A DNA stretch of 64,000 nucleotides, from positions 1 to 64,000 of the forward strand of contig DATJMX010000012.1 in the NCBI GenBank assembly GCA_035508495.1, written 5' to 3'. Numbering within the stretch: position 1 is the first letter of the stretch; each line of letters opens with the position of its first letter. The stretch is from Candidatus Binataceae bacterium. GTDB taxonomy: Bacteria; Desulfobacterota; Binatia; Binatales; Binataceae. Both the position numbers and the translations under genes were made by a program. The notes beneath the pieces were generated by a model. That model was not told the origin of the DNA. It was given only the letters and a program-made list of their open reading frames with translations, and did not search any database. Positions 37,791-46,994 of this stretch are shown in pieces.

Positions 37791-39773
37791 ATGGCTGCGC
37801 AGATTGATCCACCGGCTAGTGTGTCTGAGAGCCAGGCGCTGTGGACCATCGTCCAGAGAATCAAAGGCGAAGTCGGCGAGGGGTACATCCGCGCCCTGGT
37901 CCAGAACATGGCGCTGGCACTCGGCGTTCAGTACGCGATCATTTCCGAGCGCATCCCATATGCTGAACGCGTCCGCACCCGAGCGCTGTGGGGCCGCGGC
38001 GAGTTCCTCGACGATTTTGAGATCCCTTTCGTCGGCTGTCCGTGCGAGACCGCGCTCCGCGGCGAGATTATCCACGTTGCCGAAGGCGTGCGAACGAAGT
38101 ATCCCGACGCCCCTTACCTTGCGGATTGGAAAATCGAGAGCTATTGCGGCGTTCCTCTAATAGCCAATGACGGCAGCGTGATCGGGCACATCGGCGTGAT
38201 GGACGACAAGCCGATGCCCGATGGCTCGCGCGCGATCGCGCTGCTCGAGATATGCGCGGCGCGGACCTGCGGCGAGATCGAGCGGATGGCGGCGGAGCGC
38301 GCCATTGCGGCTGCCAGGGAACGGGTCGAGCGAATTCTCGCCTCGGCGATGGACGCCATCATCACGATCAACGCGCGCGGGCGTATCGTGCTGTTCAACG
38401 AAGCGGCGGAGAAAATCTTTGGTTGCTCGGCCAGCGATGCAATCAGCACGCCCGTCGAGCGATTTATGTCCCCCGGCCTCAGCCGCTCCTATAACGAGAT
38501 CGTCGAGCGGCTCGATGCGGGCGAAATCCAAGGTCACTACGTGTGGGCGCCCGATGGACTGAACGCGCGCCGCGCCGATGGCGGCGAGTTTCCAATCGAG
38601 GCGACGATCTCGCACGCGGTTACGCAGGACGGCTGGCTCTACACGCTCATCCTGCGCGACGTCGATGAGAAACGCCGCGCCCGCGAGGAGATCCAGCAGC
38701 TCGGTCGCCAGAACGAATACCTGCAGGAAGAGATCAAGCAGGAGCATCACTCGGACGAAATCGTCGGGCGCAGCCCCGAACTCGGGCGCGTGCTCGACCA
38801 GGTGCGGCTCGTCGCCAATACCGACTCGACGGTGCTCCTCCTGGGCGAGACCGGCACCGGCAAGGAAATGATCGCGCGTGCGATTCATGCTGGCAGCTCG
38901 CGCCGCGACAAACCGTTGATCAAGGTAAACTGCGCGGCGCTTCCAGCCGGGCTAATCGAGAGCGAGCTTTTCGGCCACGAGCGCGGCGCATTCACGGGCG
39001 CGATCGAGCGGCGAATCGGGCGCTTCGAGCTGGCGGACGGCGGGACGATTTTTCTCGATGAAATCGGCGAGATGCCGCCGGAGCTGCAAGTCAAGCTGCT
39101 GCGCGTTTTGCAGGAGCACGAATTCGATCGCGTCGGCGGCCGCGAACCGATCAAGGTCAACGTCCGCGTGATCGCCGCGACCAATCGCGATCTCGAAACC
39201 GAAGTGGCCGCCGGTCACTATCGCCAGGACCTCTACTATCGTCTCAACGTGTTTCCGATCGACGTGCCTCCCCTGCGCGAGCGTGTCGAGGATATCCCGT
39301 TGCTCGTGCATTACTTCGTTGACCGCTATGCGGCGCGGATCGGGCGCAAGATCGCGCGCGTTCCGGACGCAGCGATGGAAGTGTTGCGCGAGTATGCGTG
39401 GCCGGGCAACGTGCGCGAGCTGGAAAACGTCATCGAGCGGGCGGTTATTCTCTCACCGGGATCAGAGTTACGTGTCGATGACTTCGCGCTGCATTCTGCG
39501 CGATCGGTGCCCCCGTCATCTGTCGTTATCTCGAACGACGCGATGCATGAGCTGCCGCCGCAGGCTCTTGTTACTGCCGATGATCGTCTTTCGTTAACCG
39601 ACATCGAGCGCCGCCACATCATGTCGGTGCTCGAGCGCACCGCGTGGCGCGTCGATGGCCCAACCGGCGCAGCGCGCCTGCTCCATCTGAATCCCAGCAC
39701 CTTGCGCAGCCGAATGAAGAAGCTCGGAATTCAACGAAGCTATCGCGATATTTCGAGGATCCGCGAAATTTGA
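37791..39773 (+). CDS. sigma-54-dependent activator with GAF and PAS sensor domains
   Basis: 660 residues. An N-terminal GAF domain (to about residue 170; CPCETALRGEIIHVAEG and YCGVPLIANDGSVIGHIGV) is followed by a PAS domain (AMDAIITINARGRIVLFNEA). The AAA+ domain has Walker A GETGTGKE near residue 350, an intact GAFTGA loop and the R-finger region. A Fis-type HTH ends it (AARLLHLNPSTLRSRMKKLG). It lacks a receiver domain, so it should respond to a ligand through GAF/PAS, as FhlA-like regulators do. The target promoter was not identified. It is divergent from the zf-HC2 gene. Confidence 0.93.
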   Translation: MAAQIDPPASVSESQALWTIVQRIKGEVGEGYIRALVQNMALALGVQYAIISERIPYAERVRTRALWGRGEFLDDFEIPFVGCPCETALRGEIIHVAEGVRTKYPDAPYLADWKIESYCGVPLIANDGSVIGHIGVMDDKPMPDGSRAIALLEICAARTCGEIERMAAERAIAAARERVERILASAMDAIITINARGRIVLFNEAAEKIFGCSASDAISTPVERFMSPGLSRSYNEIVERLDAGEIQGHYVWAPDGLNARRADGGEFPIEATISHAVTQDGWLYTLILRDVDEKRRAREEIQQLGRQNEYLQEEIKQEHHSDEIVGRSPELGRVLDQVRLVANTDSTVLLLGETGTGKEMIARAIHAGSSRRDKPLIKVNCAALPAGLIESELFGHERGAFTGAIERRIGRFELADGGTIFLDEIGEMPPELQVKLLRVLQEHEFDRVGGREPIKVNVRVIAATNRDLETEVAAGHYRQDLYYRLNVFPIDVPPLRERVEDIPLLVHYFVDRYAARIGRKIARVPDAAMEVLREYAWPGNVRELENVIERAVILSPGSELRVDDFALHSARSVPPSSVVISNDAMHELPPQALVTADDRLSLTDIERRHIMSVLERTAWRVDGPTGAARLLHLNPSTLRSRMKKLGIQRSYRDISRIREI

Positions 39774-39889
39774 TGGCGCGGCTCGCAAATTTGCGAAGAG
39801 CGCGCGCTCGGATCTTCGCATAATCCCAGCAGCTGCTGATTATTTCTCAGCGCGCGTGCTCGGTACGGCCCTTGCTCTGATCGCGCCCC

Positions 39890-40762
39890 ATGATACGCAT
39901 CAGCCGAAGCGAACAATCCGAGGCCGCCACGCGTCTCATCGTCGAAGGACAGCTAACTGGAGCTAACGCCCGCGAGCTCCGCAACTCGTTCGAGGGCGCA
40001 CACTTTGGCGATCGCCGCGTGGTGATTGATGTCGCCGGGGTGACATTTGTCGATCATGCAGCGGCGAAAGTCGTACATGACCTCGAAGGCCGGGGCGCCA
40101 AAGTTTCGGGCGCCTCGAACTTCGTTGGCGAACAGCTCCGCGACGGCCATGATCCTTATTCCGATGAAGATGACCTCGTGCGCCGCCTGCGCGAAGGCAA
40201 TGAAGACGCGTTCGAAGCGATGGTCCGCAAGTACGGCGGCCGGATGCTCGCCGTCGCGCGGCGTTTCTTGCCCGTCGAGCAGGACGCGCGCGATGCCGTG
40301 CAAGAGGCGATGATCTCCGCATTTAAAGCGGTTCACAACTTTGCCGGCGACGCGAAGCTCTCGACCTGGCTGCATCGTATCGTCGTCAACGCGTCGCTGA
40401 TGCAGCTGCGCTATCGCCGCCGCCGCGCCGAGGAATCGATCGAAAGCCTGCTGCCGCGCTTCGATGAAGACGGCCAGTGGGCCGACGAGACGATGCGTTT
40501 CGTGCGCGACGACGATCTGCCGCTGGAACGTCGCGACACTCGTGAGATGGTCCGCAAGTGCATCGACCGGCTGCCTGAGAATTATCGAACGGTGCTGCTG
40601 CTCCGCGATATCGAAGAGCTCGATACGGACGAGGTGGCGAAGATCCTCAAGGCGACGACCAACACCGTCAAGGTGCGCCTCCATCGCGCCCGCCAGGCGC
40701 TGCGCGCGATCCTCGCGCAGGAGTTGCGCGCGAACGGAGAACTACCCGAGGTCCGCGCCTGA
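39890..40762 (+). CDS. ECF sigma factor fused to an N-terminal STAS-like domain
   Basis: 290 residues. The first 80 residues have the STAS beta-alpha pattern (TRLIVEGQLTGANARELRNS, then RRVVIDVAGVTFVDHAAAK); the phospho-acceptor serine of SpoIIAA-like proteins is replaced by His56. From about residue 95 a normal ECF sigma follows, with sigma region 2 (EAMVRKYGGRMLAVARRFL, DAVQEAMISAFKAV) and region 4 (RLPENYRTVLLLRDIEELDTDEVAKIL). A start without STAS could exist, but no strong ribosome site is seen at either position and the STAS part is intact. No anti-sigma gene follows. Confidence 0.82.
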   Translation: MIRISRSEQSEAATRLIVEGQLTGANARELRNSFEGAHFGDRRVVIDVAGVTFVDHAAAKVVHDLEGRGAKVSGASNFVGEQLRDGHDPYSDEDDLVRRLREGNEDAFEAMVRKYGGRMLAVARRFLPVEQDARDAVQEAMISAFKAVHNFAGDAKLSTWLHRIVVNASLMQLRYRRRRAEESIESLLPRFDEDGQWADETMRFVRDDDLPLERRDTREMVRKCIDRLPENYRTVLLLRDIEELDTDEVAKILKATTNTVKVRLHRARQALRAILAQELRANGELPEVRA

Positions 40763-40768
40763 GCCGCC

Positions 40769-41173
40769 TCAGGTCAGCTCGGCGCGGCGTATCGTCAGGA
40801 GAATAGCGGCACCGCACGTGACGCCCGCCGCGATAATGAAGTAGGCGATCACAAAGCCGAGCGAGTGTTCGACATCGAGCTGCGGGCTGCGCACGCGAAA
40901 CAGGATCATGTTGGAAACCACGTAGGCGGCATAAATCCACGCCAGCGGCAGCGCATACCACTTCATCCGCCAAATCCCCGCTGCATAGATCAAAAGATAG
41001 AGCCCAAAGAGCGGCGCGATCACCCGATCGATCGTGTCATGTAACCGGATTCCGAAGAACACCAGTCCCACCCGCGGATTATGCGCAAACGGTTTGCCAA
41101 AATCCGAAAACGCCATCAGCAGAAACAGGAAAGTGCACAGCGTCAGGATCGGCCCGCGTCTGGATTCGTTCAT
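40769..41173 (-). CDS. uncharacterised four-helix membrane protein
   Basis: 134 residues with four hydrophobic segments: ILTLCTFLFLLMAFSDF, VIAPLFGLYLLIYAAGIW, ALPLAWIYAAYVVSNMILF and LGFVIAYFIIAAGVTCGAAILL. The loop MKWYALPLAW and the short basic C-terminus (RRAELT) are the only distinctive parts. No family is recognised. It is convergent with the STAS-sigma gene, leaving a six-base gap. Confidence 0.75.
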   Translation of the reverse strand: MNESRRGPILTLCTFLFLLMAFSDFGKPFAHNPRVGLVFFGIRLHDTIDRVIAPLFGLYLLIYAAGIWRMKWYALPLAWIYAAYVVSNMILFRVRSPQLDVEHSLGFVIAYFIIAAGVTCGAAILLTIRRAELT

Positions 41174-41334
41174 GTGAGCGCCTCAATGCTCTCGCGATCG
41201 TAGTCGAGAGGGATCACCTACAAAGCATCATTGCCCAGTTGCATGGCGGGGCTTCAAGTTTCCTTTGTACCGCTCGCGAGCGCATCGCTATGTGCTTCGC
41301 GCTGAGGGACTGGTAGCGTGACTACGATTCACTG

Positions 41335-43263
41335 ATGTCCACTCTGCGGTTCGGAGCGCTACTGATCGCGCTCGTTGCGTGCGCCCTGTGCGGATCCGTC
41401 GTGACGGCGGCGCCCGCATTTGCCGACGCCATGCCGATTTTCAACGCCGATTTTTCGAAGGGTTCAGGCGGCCAAGTGCAAGGCTGGTACGCCGCCGCGA
41501 TGCATCATAAGGAGGCCGACTTCGGCTGGAGCCGCACCGCCGGCGGCTACCAGGTCTCGATCGTGAGCCATGTCCTGAACTATGCGACGTGGCGGCAGGC
41601 GATGATGCTTGGGCCCGGATGGTATCGCGTGAGCGCATTCGCCCGCGTCGATGATGCAATTCCGCCTGGCGCCGGCGCGACGCTCGCAGTGCAAACCTTT
41701 CGCGGCGCGCGGCTCGTCTCAAACGAAATTCACGGCACCAGCGCATGGACGCCGCTGGTGCTCTACCTCAAAGTCGAGCGCTGGGGACAAATCACTCAAA
41801 TCCTGCTGCAAGCGGGCGAGGAGCACACCCAAGGCTCGGGCAGCGCATACTTTCGCGATCTGAGAGTTGAATCGATCGCGGCTCCTTCCGCGGACGCGTC
41901 GAACGTCTACGACTTGAGCACGATCGCGATGGCCCACGTGTCGCCACTCAACGCCATCGACTATCAGCGTCCGCTCGGAATTCTCTGCGGCCTCTTTCTG
42001 CTCGGCGCTTTCGCGGTCTGCCTGGCGATCATCTGGAGATCCGCGCTCGCGCATCCCACGCCCGCGATGATTGCCGGCATTGTCGTGCTGCTCGCGATCA
42101 CCGTAATTGAGTTCGTCGGTCTGTTTCATTTCGAGGGCTATTTCTGGGATGCGCTGGCGAAGACCAACCGCTCGATACTCGCCGCTGCGCTCGGCCCGCG
42201 CAGGATTTACGATCAAGGCTTGCCGGTCGATTCGTATCCCCCCGGATCGCTCTACCTGCTGTGGCTCTCAGGATGGCTCGGGCAGGTCATCGAGCCTGGT
42301 TACAACGCCTTCCGCGTACTGGTCGAGACGCCGCCGCTTATTGCGAGCCTCGTGACAGGGCTCACGCTTCTTTTCGCCTATGCCGGGCGCGGGCGCGGAT
42401 GGCGCGGCTTCGTGGCGATGCTGCTCTTCGCCGCCAACCCGACGCTCATCTTCGACACCGTAGTGTGGGGCCAGAGCGATGCGGTCGTCGCGCTCGCGAT
42501 GCTCGTGGCGGCGTTTCTCATTCTTCGCGGACAATATCGTCTCGGATGGATCGCCGCGGGTATCGCGCTGCTCACCAAGCCGCAGGCGGTCGCGATGATT
42601 CCGCCGCTCGGACTCTGGACGCTAATCAACACCGGCCTGACCGAGACCGCGATTTGCGCGGCGCTGTCGGTCGGCGCATTCATCATCGGCGTGCTGCCCT
42701 ACGATGCGGGCCATTCGATCCATCGCATGATCGAGGTCTATCAGAGCCTCGGCGGGCGCTTCACCGACGCCTCGGTCGGCGCATTCAATCTCCATGCGAT
42801 GCTGGGCGGTCTCGAAACCCCCGACTCGACGCGGGTCGGATTCGTTTCATACTACGCGCTCGGAATCTCTATGCTACTCGGCGCGTTCGCCGTGGTGCTG
42901 TTTCTCGTGTGGCGGGCGCGAAACGCAACGGCCGTGATGCTCGCGACGTTCATCGCGATGTTTGCGCTGTACACCTTGGCGCCGCGGATGCACGAGCGAT
43001 ACGTTTACTATCCGCTCGTGTTCCTGGTGCCGCTCGCATTCGAGTCGCGCTTCCTTGCGGCAAGCTTCGCCATTCTGACCGCGACCTCGTTCTACAATCT
43101 ATATTTCATGAAGTGGTTGGCCGACACTTCGACATTTTTTTCGGACCATGCGGCGTGGCCGATCGTGACCGCCTCGGCGATCAACGTGCTGCTCCTCGCT
43201 GCGATCATGGCGTACGCGCTGTTTCGGCTGCCGCTGCGCAATGGCCTCAACAGCTCGTCATGA
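41335..43263 (+). CDS. GT-C-type membrane glycosyltransferase with an N-terminal beta-sandwich domain
   Basis: 642 residues. A signal-like first helix (residues 7-30) leads into a roughly 160-residue exported domain that resembles carbohydrate-binding jelly rolls (FNADFSKGSGGQVQGWY, WYRVSAFARVDDA). About ten membrane helices follow, with DSYPPGSLYLLWL and the WGQSDAVVALAMLV loop near the middle. That loop and the LLTKPQAVAMIPPL segment are typical of GT-C polyprenyl-phosphate-sugar transferases of the GT39/GT83/GT87 type. It would add sugars on the periplasmic face. The acceptor is unknown. It overlaps the convergent hydrolase gene by six bases. Confidence 0.8.
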   Translation: MSTLRFGALLIALVACALCGSVVTAAPAFADAMPIFNADFSKGSGGQVQGWYAAAMHHKEADFGWSRTAGGYQVSIVSHVLNYATWRQAMMLGPGWYRVSAFARVDDAIPPGAGATLAVQTFRGARLVSNEIHGTSAWTPLVLYLKVERWGQITQILLQAGEEHTQGSGSAYFRDLRVESIAAPSADASNVYDLSTIAMAHVSPLNAIDYQRPLGILCGLFLLGAFAVCLAIIWRSALAHPTPAMIAGIVVLLAITVIEFVGLFHFEGYFWDALAKTNRSILAAALGPRRIYDQGLPVDSYPPGSLYLLWLSGWLGQVIEPGYNAFRVLVETPPLIASLVTGLTLLFAYAGRGRGWRGFVAMLLFAANPTLIFDTVVWGQSDAVVALAMLVAAFLILRGQYRLGWIAAGIALLTKPQAVAMIPPLGLWTLINTGLTETAICAALSVGAFIIGVLPYDAGHSIHRMIEVYQSLGGRFTDASVGAFNLHAMLGGLETPDSTRVGFVSYYALGISMLLGAFAVVLFLVWRARNATAVMLATFIAMFALYTLAPRMHERYVYYPLVFLVPLAFESRFLAASFAILTATSFYNLYFMKWLADTSTFFSDHAAWPIVTASAINVLLLAAIMAYALFRLPLRNGLNSSS

Positions 43264-44139
43264 TTTCAGGAAATCGAGCACCAGCCAGTTCACGAAATCC
43301 TGCTTTTCCTGATGCACGAAATGGCCGGCTTCCGGAACGATTTCGATCTTGAGTCCGCGCGGGAAGTGCGCCGCCATCCCTTCGAGCATATCGACGCCGA
43401 TACATCCGTCATCGCGGCCGTGAACCATCAGCGCGGGAACGTTGATCGGAGTCGGCGTCATCGCCCGCATCTGCGCTGGATCGATCGGCATCCGCAGCAC
43501 CGGGCCGAGCGTCGCGCGATAATATTCGATCGCGTTCCTGGTCGTGGTGCCGGCGCGGAAGCTTTGCTTGAGCGCCTCGATATCGTCGCGCGTCCAGTTC
43601 CATCCCGGCGACCAATCCGACCACATCTTTTCCAGGAACGCGAAATCGTTTTGCGCGACCGCAGCCTCGGCCAACGCGGTCTGGAAAAAGAACATGTACC
43701 AGGAGCGGCGCTGCTGCGGGTAATCGGCAACGAACGCTTGAAACAGACGATTGCCATACGGCACCGCGGCGGTGACCAGCTTGCGCACGCGATCCGGTGC
43801 GGCGGCCGCGACGCCATACGCGGCGACCGCGCCCCAATCGTGGCCGAAGATGAACGCGTCCTTGTAGCCGAGCGCATCGATCAACGCGAGCGCGTCTTCG
43901 GACAGCACCGGAGAATCATAGCGGCCGTCGGGCGCGGGCTCGGTCGGATGATATCCGCGCATGAACGGCGCGACGGCATGAAATCCCGCGGCGGCAAAGG
44001 CCGGTAGCTGATGGCGGAACGAATGCGCCGTGTCGGGAAAGCCGTGCAGGCACAGCACCAGCGGACCGTCACCCTGCTCGAGCACGGTGAAGTTCATGTT
44101 GGAAGCCCGAACCACGCGCTGTTTCATTTCCGATGCCAT
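43258..44139 (-). CDS. epoxide-hydrolase-like alpha/beta hydrolase (Asp nucleophile)
   Basis: 293 residues. HGFPDTAHSFRHQL gives the oxyanion HGFP motif, and the elbow GHDWGAVAAYG has Asp as nucleophile, as in epoxide hydrolases and haloalkane dehalogenases. The second acid lies in MVHGRDDGCIG and the histidine in PEAGHFVHQE. A cap domain lies between (residues about 135-220). It would open epoxides or displace halides in the cytoplasm; HGFP favours epoxide hydrolase. CGCGAGG precedes the ATG. Confidence 0.9.
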   Translation of the reverse strand: MASEMKQRVVRASNMNFTVLEQGDGPLVLCLHGFPDTAHSFRHQLPAFAAAGFHAVAPFMRGYHPTEPAPDGRYDSPVLSEDALALIDALGYKDAFIFGHDWGAVAAYGVAAAAPDRVRKLVTAAVPYGNRLFQAFVADYPQQRRSWYMFFFQTALAEAAVAQNDFAFLEKMWSDWSPGWNWTRDDIEALKQSFRAGTTTRNAIEYYRATLGPVLRMPIDPAQMRAMTPTPINVPALMVHGRDDGCIGVDMLEGMAAHFPRGLKIEIVPEAGHFVHQEKQDFVNWLVLDFLKS

Positions 44140-44250
44140 AAAAGCCTCGCGACGACTCTGAACGTGGCTAACAGAACATAGAATTTGTAGCTCTCAAGCA
44201 AGAACTTTTGCTTCGTAGATTCGCGCCCTTGATATGATGCCGCTCGCGAC

Positions 44251-45423
44251 ATGAGCGAAGTTTCACAGACGCAGACCGACTCCGCCACGCACGGCACGAC
44301 GCTGCGCGAGCTTGCGACGCTCTTCCTGCGCCTCGGCACGACGGCGATGGGCGGGCCGGCCGCGCATATTGCGATGATGGAAGACGAAGTCGTGCGCCGC
44401 CGGCGATGGCTTTCGCGCGAGTATTTTCTCGACATGCTCGGCGCCACGAATCTCATCCCGGGTCCCAATTCGACCGAGATGGCGATTCATATCGGCCATC
44501 AGCAGGCGGGATTCGCGGGCCTGGTCGTCGCAGGCGCATGCTTCATCGTTCCGGCCGTGCTGATCGTGCTCGCCGTGGCGTGGGCGTATGTGCGGTTCGG
44601 CGCGATGCCGTCGGTGCGCGGCCTGCTCTATGGCGTGAAGCCGGTGATCATCGCGGTGGTGCTGCAAGCGTTGTGGGGTCTGGGCAAAACCGCGATCAGA
44701 TCGCGGATTCTCGGCGCGCTCGCGGCGCTATCGCTCGTGGCGGCGATGCTCCAGGTGAACGATCTGGTCGTACTGCTCGGCGGCGGGTTTGTGATGATCG
44801 CGATCAAAGGCGCGATGGACAAAGGCGGCATCCGTGCGAGTATCGCGATACCCTCGCTTGCCGCGCTCGGTGCCGGCGCGGCGGTGGTGCCCTTCAGCCT
44901 CACCAAGCTGTTCCTGTTTTTCCTCAAGGTTGGATCGATTTTGTTCGGCAGCGGCTACGTGCTGCTCGCGTTCATCCGCACCGACCTGGTCGAGCGATTG
45001 CACTGGCTCAGCAACGCGCAACTGCTCGACGCGGTCGCGGTCGGACAAATCACGCCCGGGCCGGTGTTCACCACTGCGACCTTTATCGGATACCTGCTTG
45101 GCGGCGTGCCGGGCGCGATCGTCGCGACGCTTGGAATCTTCCTGCCGTCGTTCGTGTTCGTCAGTATCAGCGGCCCGCTGATTCCGCACGTAAGGCGCTC
45201 TCCGCTCGCGGGCGCTTTTCTCGACGGCGTGAACGTCGGCGCATGGGCCCTGATGGTCGCCGTGACGTACTATCTTGGCCGCGATGCGATCGTCGATTGG
45301 ATCACGCTGATGCTCGCCGCGCTCAGTGCGATCGCATTGCTGCGGTACCGTGTGAACTCGACCTGGCTCGTGCTCGGCGGCGGCGCGATCGGTCTTGCGC
45401 TCGGGCCATGGCTGGGGCGATAA
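44251..45423 (+). CDS. chrA: chromate efflux transporter ChrA
   Basis: 390 residues in two homologous CHR halves, the long two-domain form. The first half carries FLRLGTTAMGGPAAHIAMMEDE and GATNLIPGPNSTEMAIHIGH. The second repeats the pattern with FGSGYVLLAFI and AVGQITPGPVFTTATFIGY. ChrA exports chromate (or sulfate-like anions) across the inner membrane; the family assignment is secure while the substrate is inferred. It is followed closely by a cytochrome c gene that may be cotranscribed. Confidence 0.93.
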   Translation: MSEVSQTQTDSATHGTTLRELATLFLRLGTTAMGGPAAHIAMMEDEVVRRRRWLSREYFLDMLGATNLIPGPNSTEMAIHIGHQQAGFAGLVVAGACFIVPAVLIVLAVAWAYVRFGAMPSVRGLLYGVKPVIIAVVLQALWGLGKTAIRSRILGALAALSLVAAMLQVNDLVVLLGGGFVMIAIKGAMDKGGIRASIAIPSLAALGAGAAVVPFSLTKLFLFFLKVGSILFGSGYVLLAFIRTDLVERLHWLSNAQLLDAVAVGQITPGPVFTTATFIGYLLGGVPGAIVATLGIFLPSFVFVSISGPLIPHVRRSPLAGAFLDGVNVGAWALMVAVTYYLGRDAIVDWITLMLAALSAIALLRYRVNSTWLVLGGGAIGLALGPWLGR

Positions 45424-45440
45424 CGCTGATGACCTTTTGC

Positions 45441-45875
45441 ATGACCGAGGTTCCCGTGAGACGAAGCTCTCTGACTTGCACCGCCGTTGGCCTCGCGGTC
45501 GCGATCGCGATCCAGTTCGGCGCGCGCGCCGCGCTGGCCGAGACTCCCGGCAAAGCCGATTACGATCAGAACTGTGCGAGTTGCCACGGCGCCGACGGCA
45601 AGGGCAACGGCCCGGCGCTCTACACGATTCCCGGAATCCATCCGCCGGACCTCACGTTGCTGACCACGAAGAATGGTGGCACGTTTCCCAAGGAAGAAGT
45701 CACCGACGCGATCGACGGCCGCAAGCAGATCCCCTCGCACGAGCGGCTCAATATGCCGTTCTGGGGCGTAACGATGCAGCCCGAAGGTCAGGAATTCACG
45801 CCAGAGAGCGACGCCAAGGTAAAGCAACGAATCGCCGCCGTCGTCAGCTACGTCGAATCGATTCAGCAGAAATAG
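45441..45875 (+). CDS. periplasmic c-type cytochrome (single haem)
   Basis: 144 residues from an ATG at 45441; a GTG at 45456 with GAGG five bases upstream would give 139 residues and is a good alternative. The signal peptide RRSSLTCTAVGLAVAIAIQF ends near ALAETP. The mature part has the haem motif CASCHGADGKGNGP and a probable axial Met in LNMPFWG. Class I soluble cytochromes like this carry electrons in the periplasm. It starts 18 bases after chrA. An overlapping 489-codon open frame in which it sits is antisense-like chrA sequence upstream and not real. Confidence 0.85.
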   Translation: MTEVPVRRSSLTCTAVGLAVAIAIQFGARAALAETPGKADYDQNCASCHGADGKGNGPALYTIPGIHPPDLTLLTTKNGGTFPKEEVTDAIDGRKQIPSHERLNMPFWGVTMQPEGQEFTPESDAKVKQRIAAVVSYVESIQQK

Positions 45876-46042
45876 CGCCCCGCGGTCGCAGGTGGGGATG
45901 GTTTGCCTACGCGCGATCCTATAGTCTGCGCGTGAACAATCCGGCTGACGACCGCTCTGAAAAGTTCCCCGAGAACATCGTGCCAGATCGACCAGTCTCC
46001 CCAGCACGTCAGGCGTGCGCGCGGAGATGACCACAAGGTGAA

Positions 46043-46945
46043 ATGAATCAACCGACAGATTATATAGAAGTGAACCGCACATCTTTGCCCGCCGCCTGGG
46101 AGCAGCCTTGGTATCGAACCGACAAGCACGGCGCGCCGATTCTTTTTTGGATCACCCTGATTCATGTGACTGCGCTCGTCGGCCTCGTGTTGTATCCGAT
46201 ACCGCCGCTCCGCGTCTTGATCCCCGCTCTCGTCCTGATGTTCCTCGGCGGACTCGGTACGACCGTCGCATACCATCGTACGATTGCCCATCGTTCTCTC
46301 ACGCTGAATCCCTGGGTTGAGAACCTGCTCATCTTCTTTGCGGTCTTCAACGGCTCGGGAAATCCGCTCTCGTGGGCCGCGCATCATCGGTTGCATCACG
46401 CCAAGGCCGACACGCCCGAGGATATCTCGAGTCCAATGTGGGGCGGTTTCTGGTGGTCGCATCTGCGCTGGCTGTGGCAGATGACCAAGGCGCCCATCGA
46501 TCGCTACTGCGGCGATATGAGGGGCGTGTCTTATCGCGTGTGGCGCGCAGCTCAGGGGCCGATACTGGCGCTCTCTTACCTCGGTGGTCTCTATTTCGGC
46601 TGGGCGGCGTTTTTCTGGATCGGCGCGATCCGGCTCTGCTTCGCGCTGCACGCGCAAAGCTTCGTCAACAGCATCTGCCATACCGAACCGGGCATTCAGC
46701 CGGGTCAGGACTCGAGCCGCAATGTCGGATGGCTCATGCTGGTGCATCTGTTCCAGGGCGAGAATTGGCATCGCAATCATCACGCGCGCCCAGGCTCGGC
46801 GCGACTCGGATGGAACTGGCGTCAGCCCGATGCGGGCTGGATGCTGATCGTTGCGCTCGAGCGCCTCGGTCTCGCAAGCGAGGTCCGTCGCCCTGCAGCG
46901 CGGAGCGCCGCTGCGATCGGTGAGGCACTCGACCCCGCAGCCTAA
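46043..46945 (+). CDS. acyl-CoA/fatty-acid delta-9-type desaturase
   Basis: 300 residues. Three histidine boxes are present: HRTIAHR near residue 76, HHRLHH near 114 and NWHRNHH near 244, plus the HaQSF/NSICH segment, matching membrane di-iron desaturases of the stearoyl-CoA type. Four membrane helices surround them. It introduces a cis double bond into acyl chains, using O2 and an electron donor. AAGGTG precedes the ATG. It is followed by the PRPP-synthetase-like gene. Confidence 0.92.
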   Translation: MNQPTDYIEVNRTSLPAAWEQPWYRTDKHGAPILFWITLIHVTALVGLVLYPIPPLRVLIPALVLMFLGGLGTTVAYHRTIAHRSLTLNPWVENLLIFFAVFNGSGNPLSWAAHHRLHHAKADTPEDISSPMWGGFWWSHLRWLWQMTKAPIDRYCGDMRGVSYRVWRAAQGPILALSYLGGLYFGWAAFFWIGAIRLCFALHAQSFVNSICHTEPGIQPGQDSSRNVGWLMLVHLFQGENWHRNHHARPGSARLGWNWRQPDAGWMLIVALERLGLASEVRRPAARSAAAIGEALDPAA

Positions 46946-46994
46946 TTCGCACGCGCCTCAGCAGCGTTCCTCCGCGTCGCCCAGCGCTGCGCGG

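Noticed and set aside
44406..45440. A 489-codon plus-strand frame reaching from chrA into the cytochrome gene
   Set aside because: Its first 340 codons lie in a different frame inside chrA and are Arg/His/Ala-rich shadow sequence; only the last 145 codons, the cytochrome, are real.
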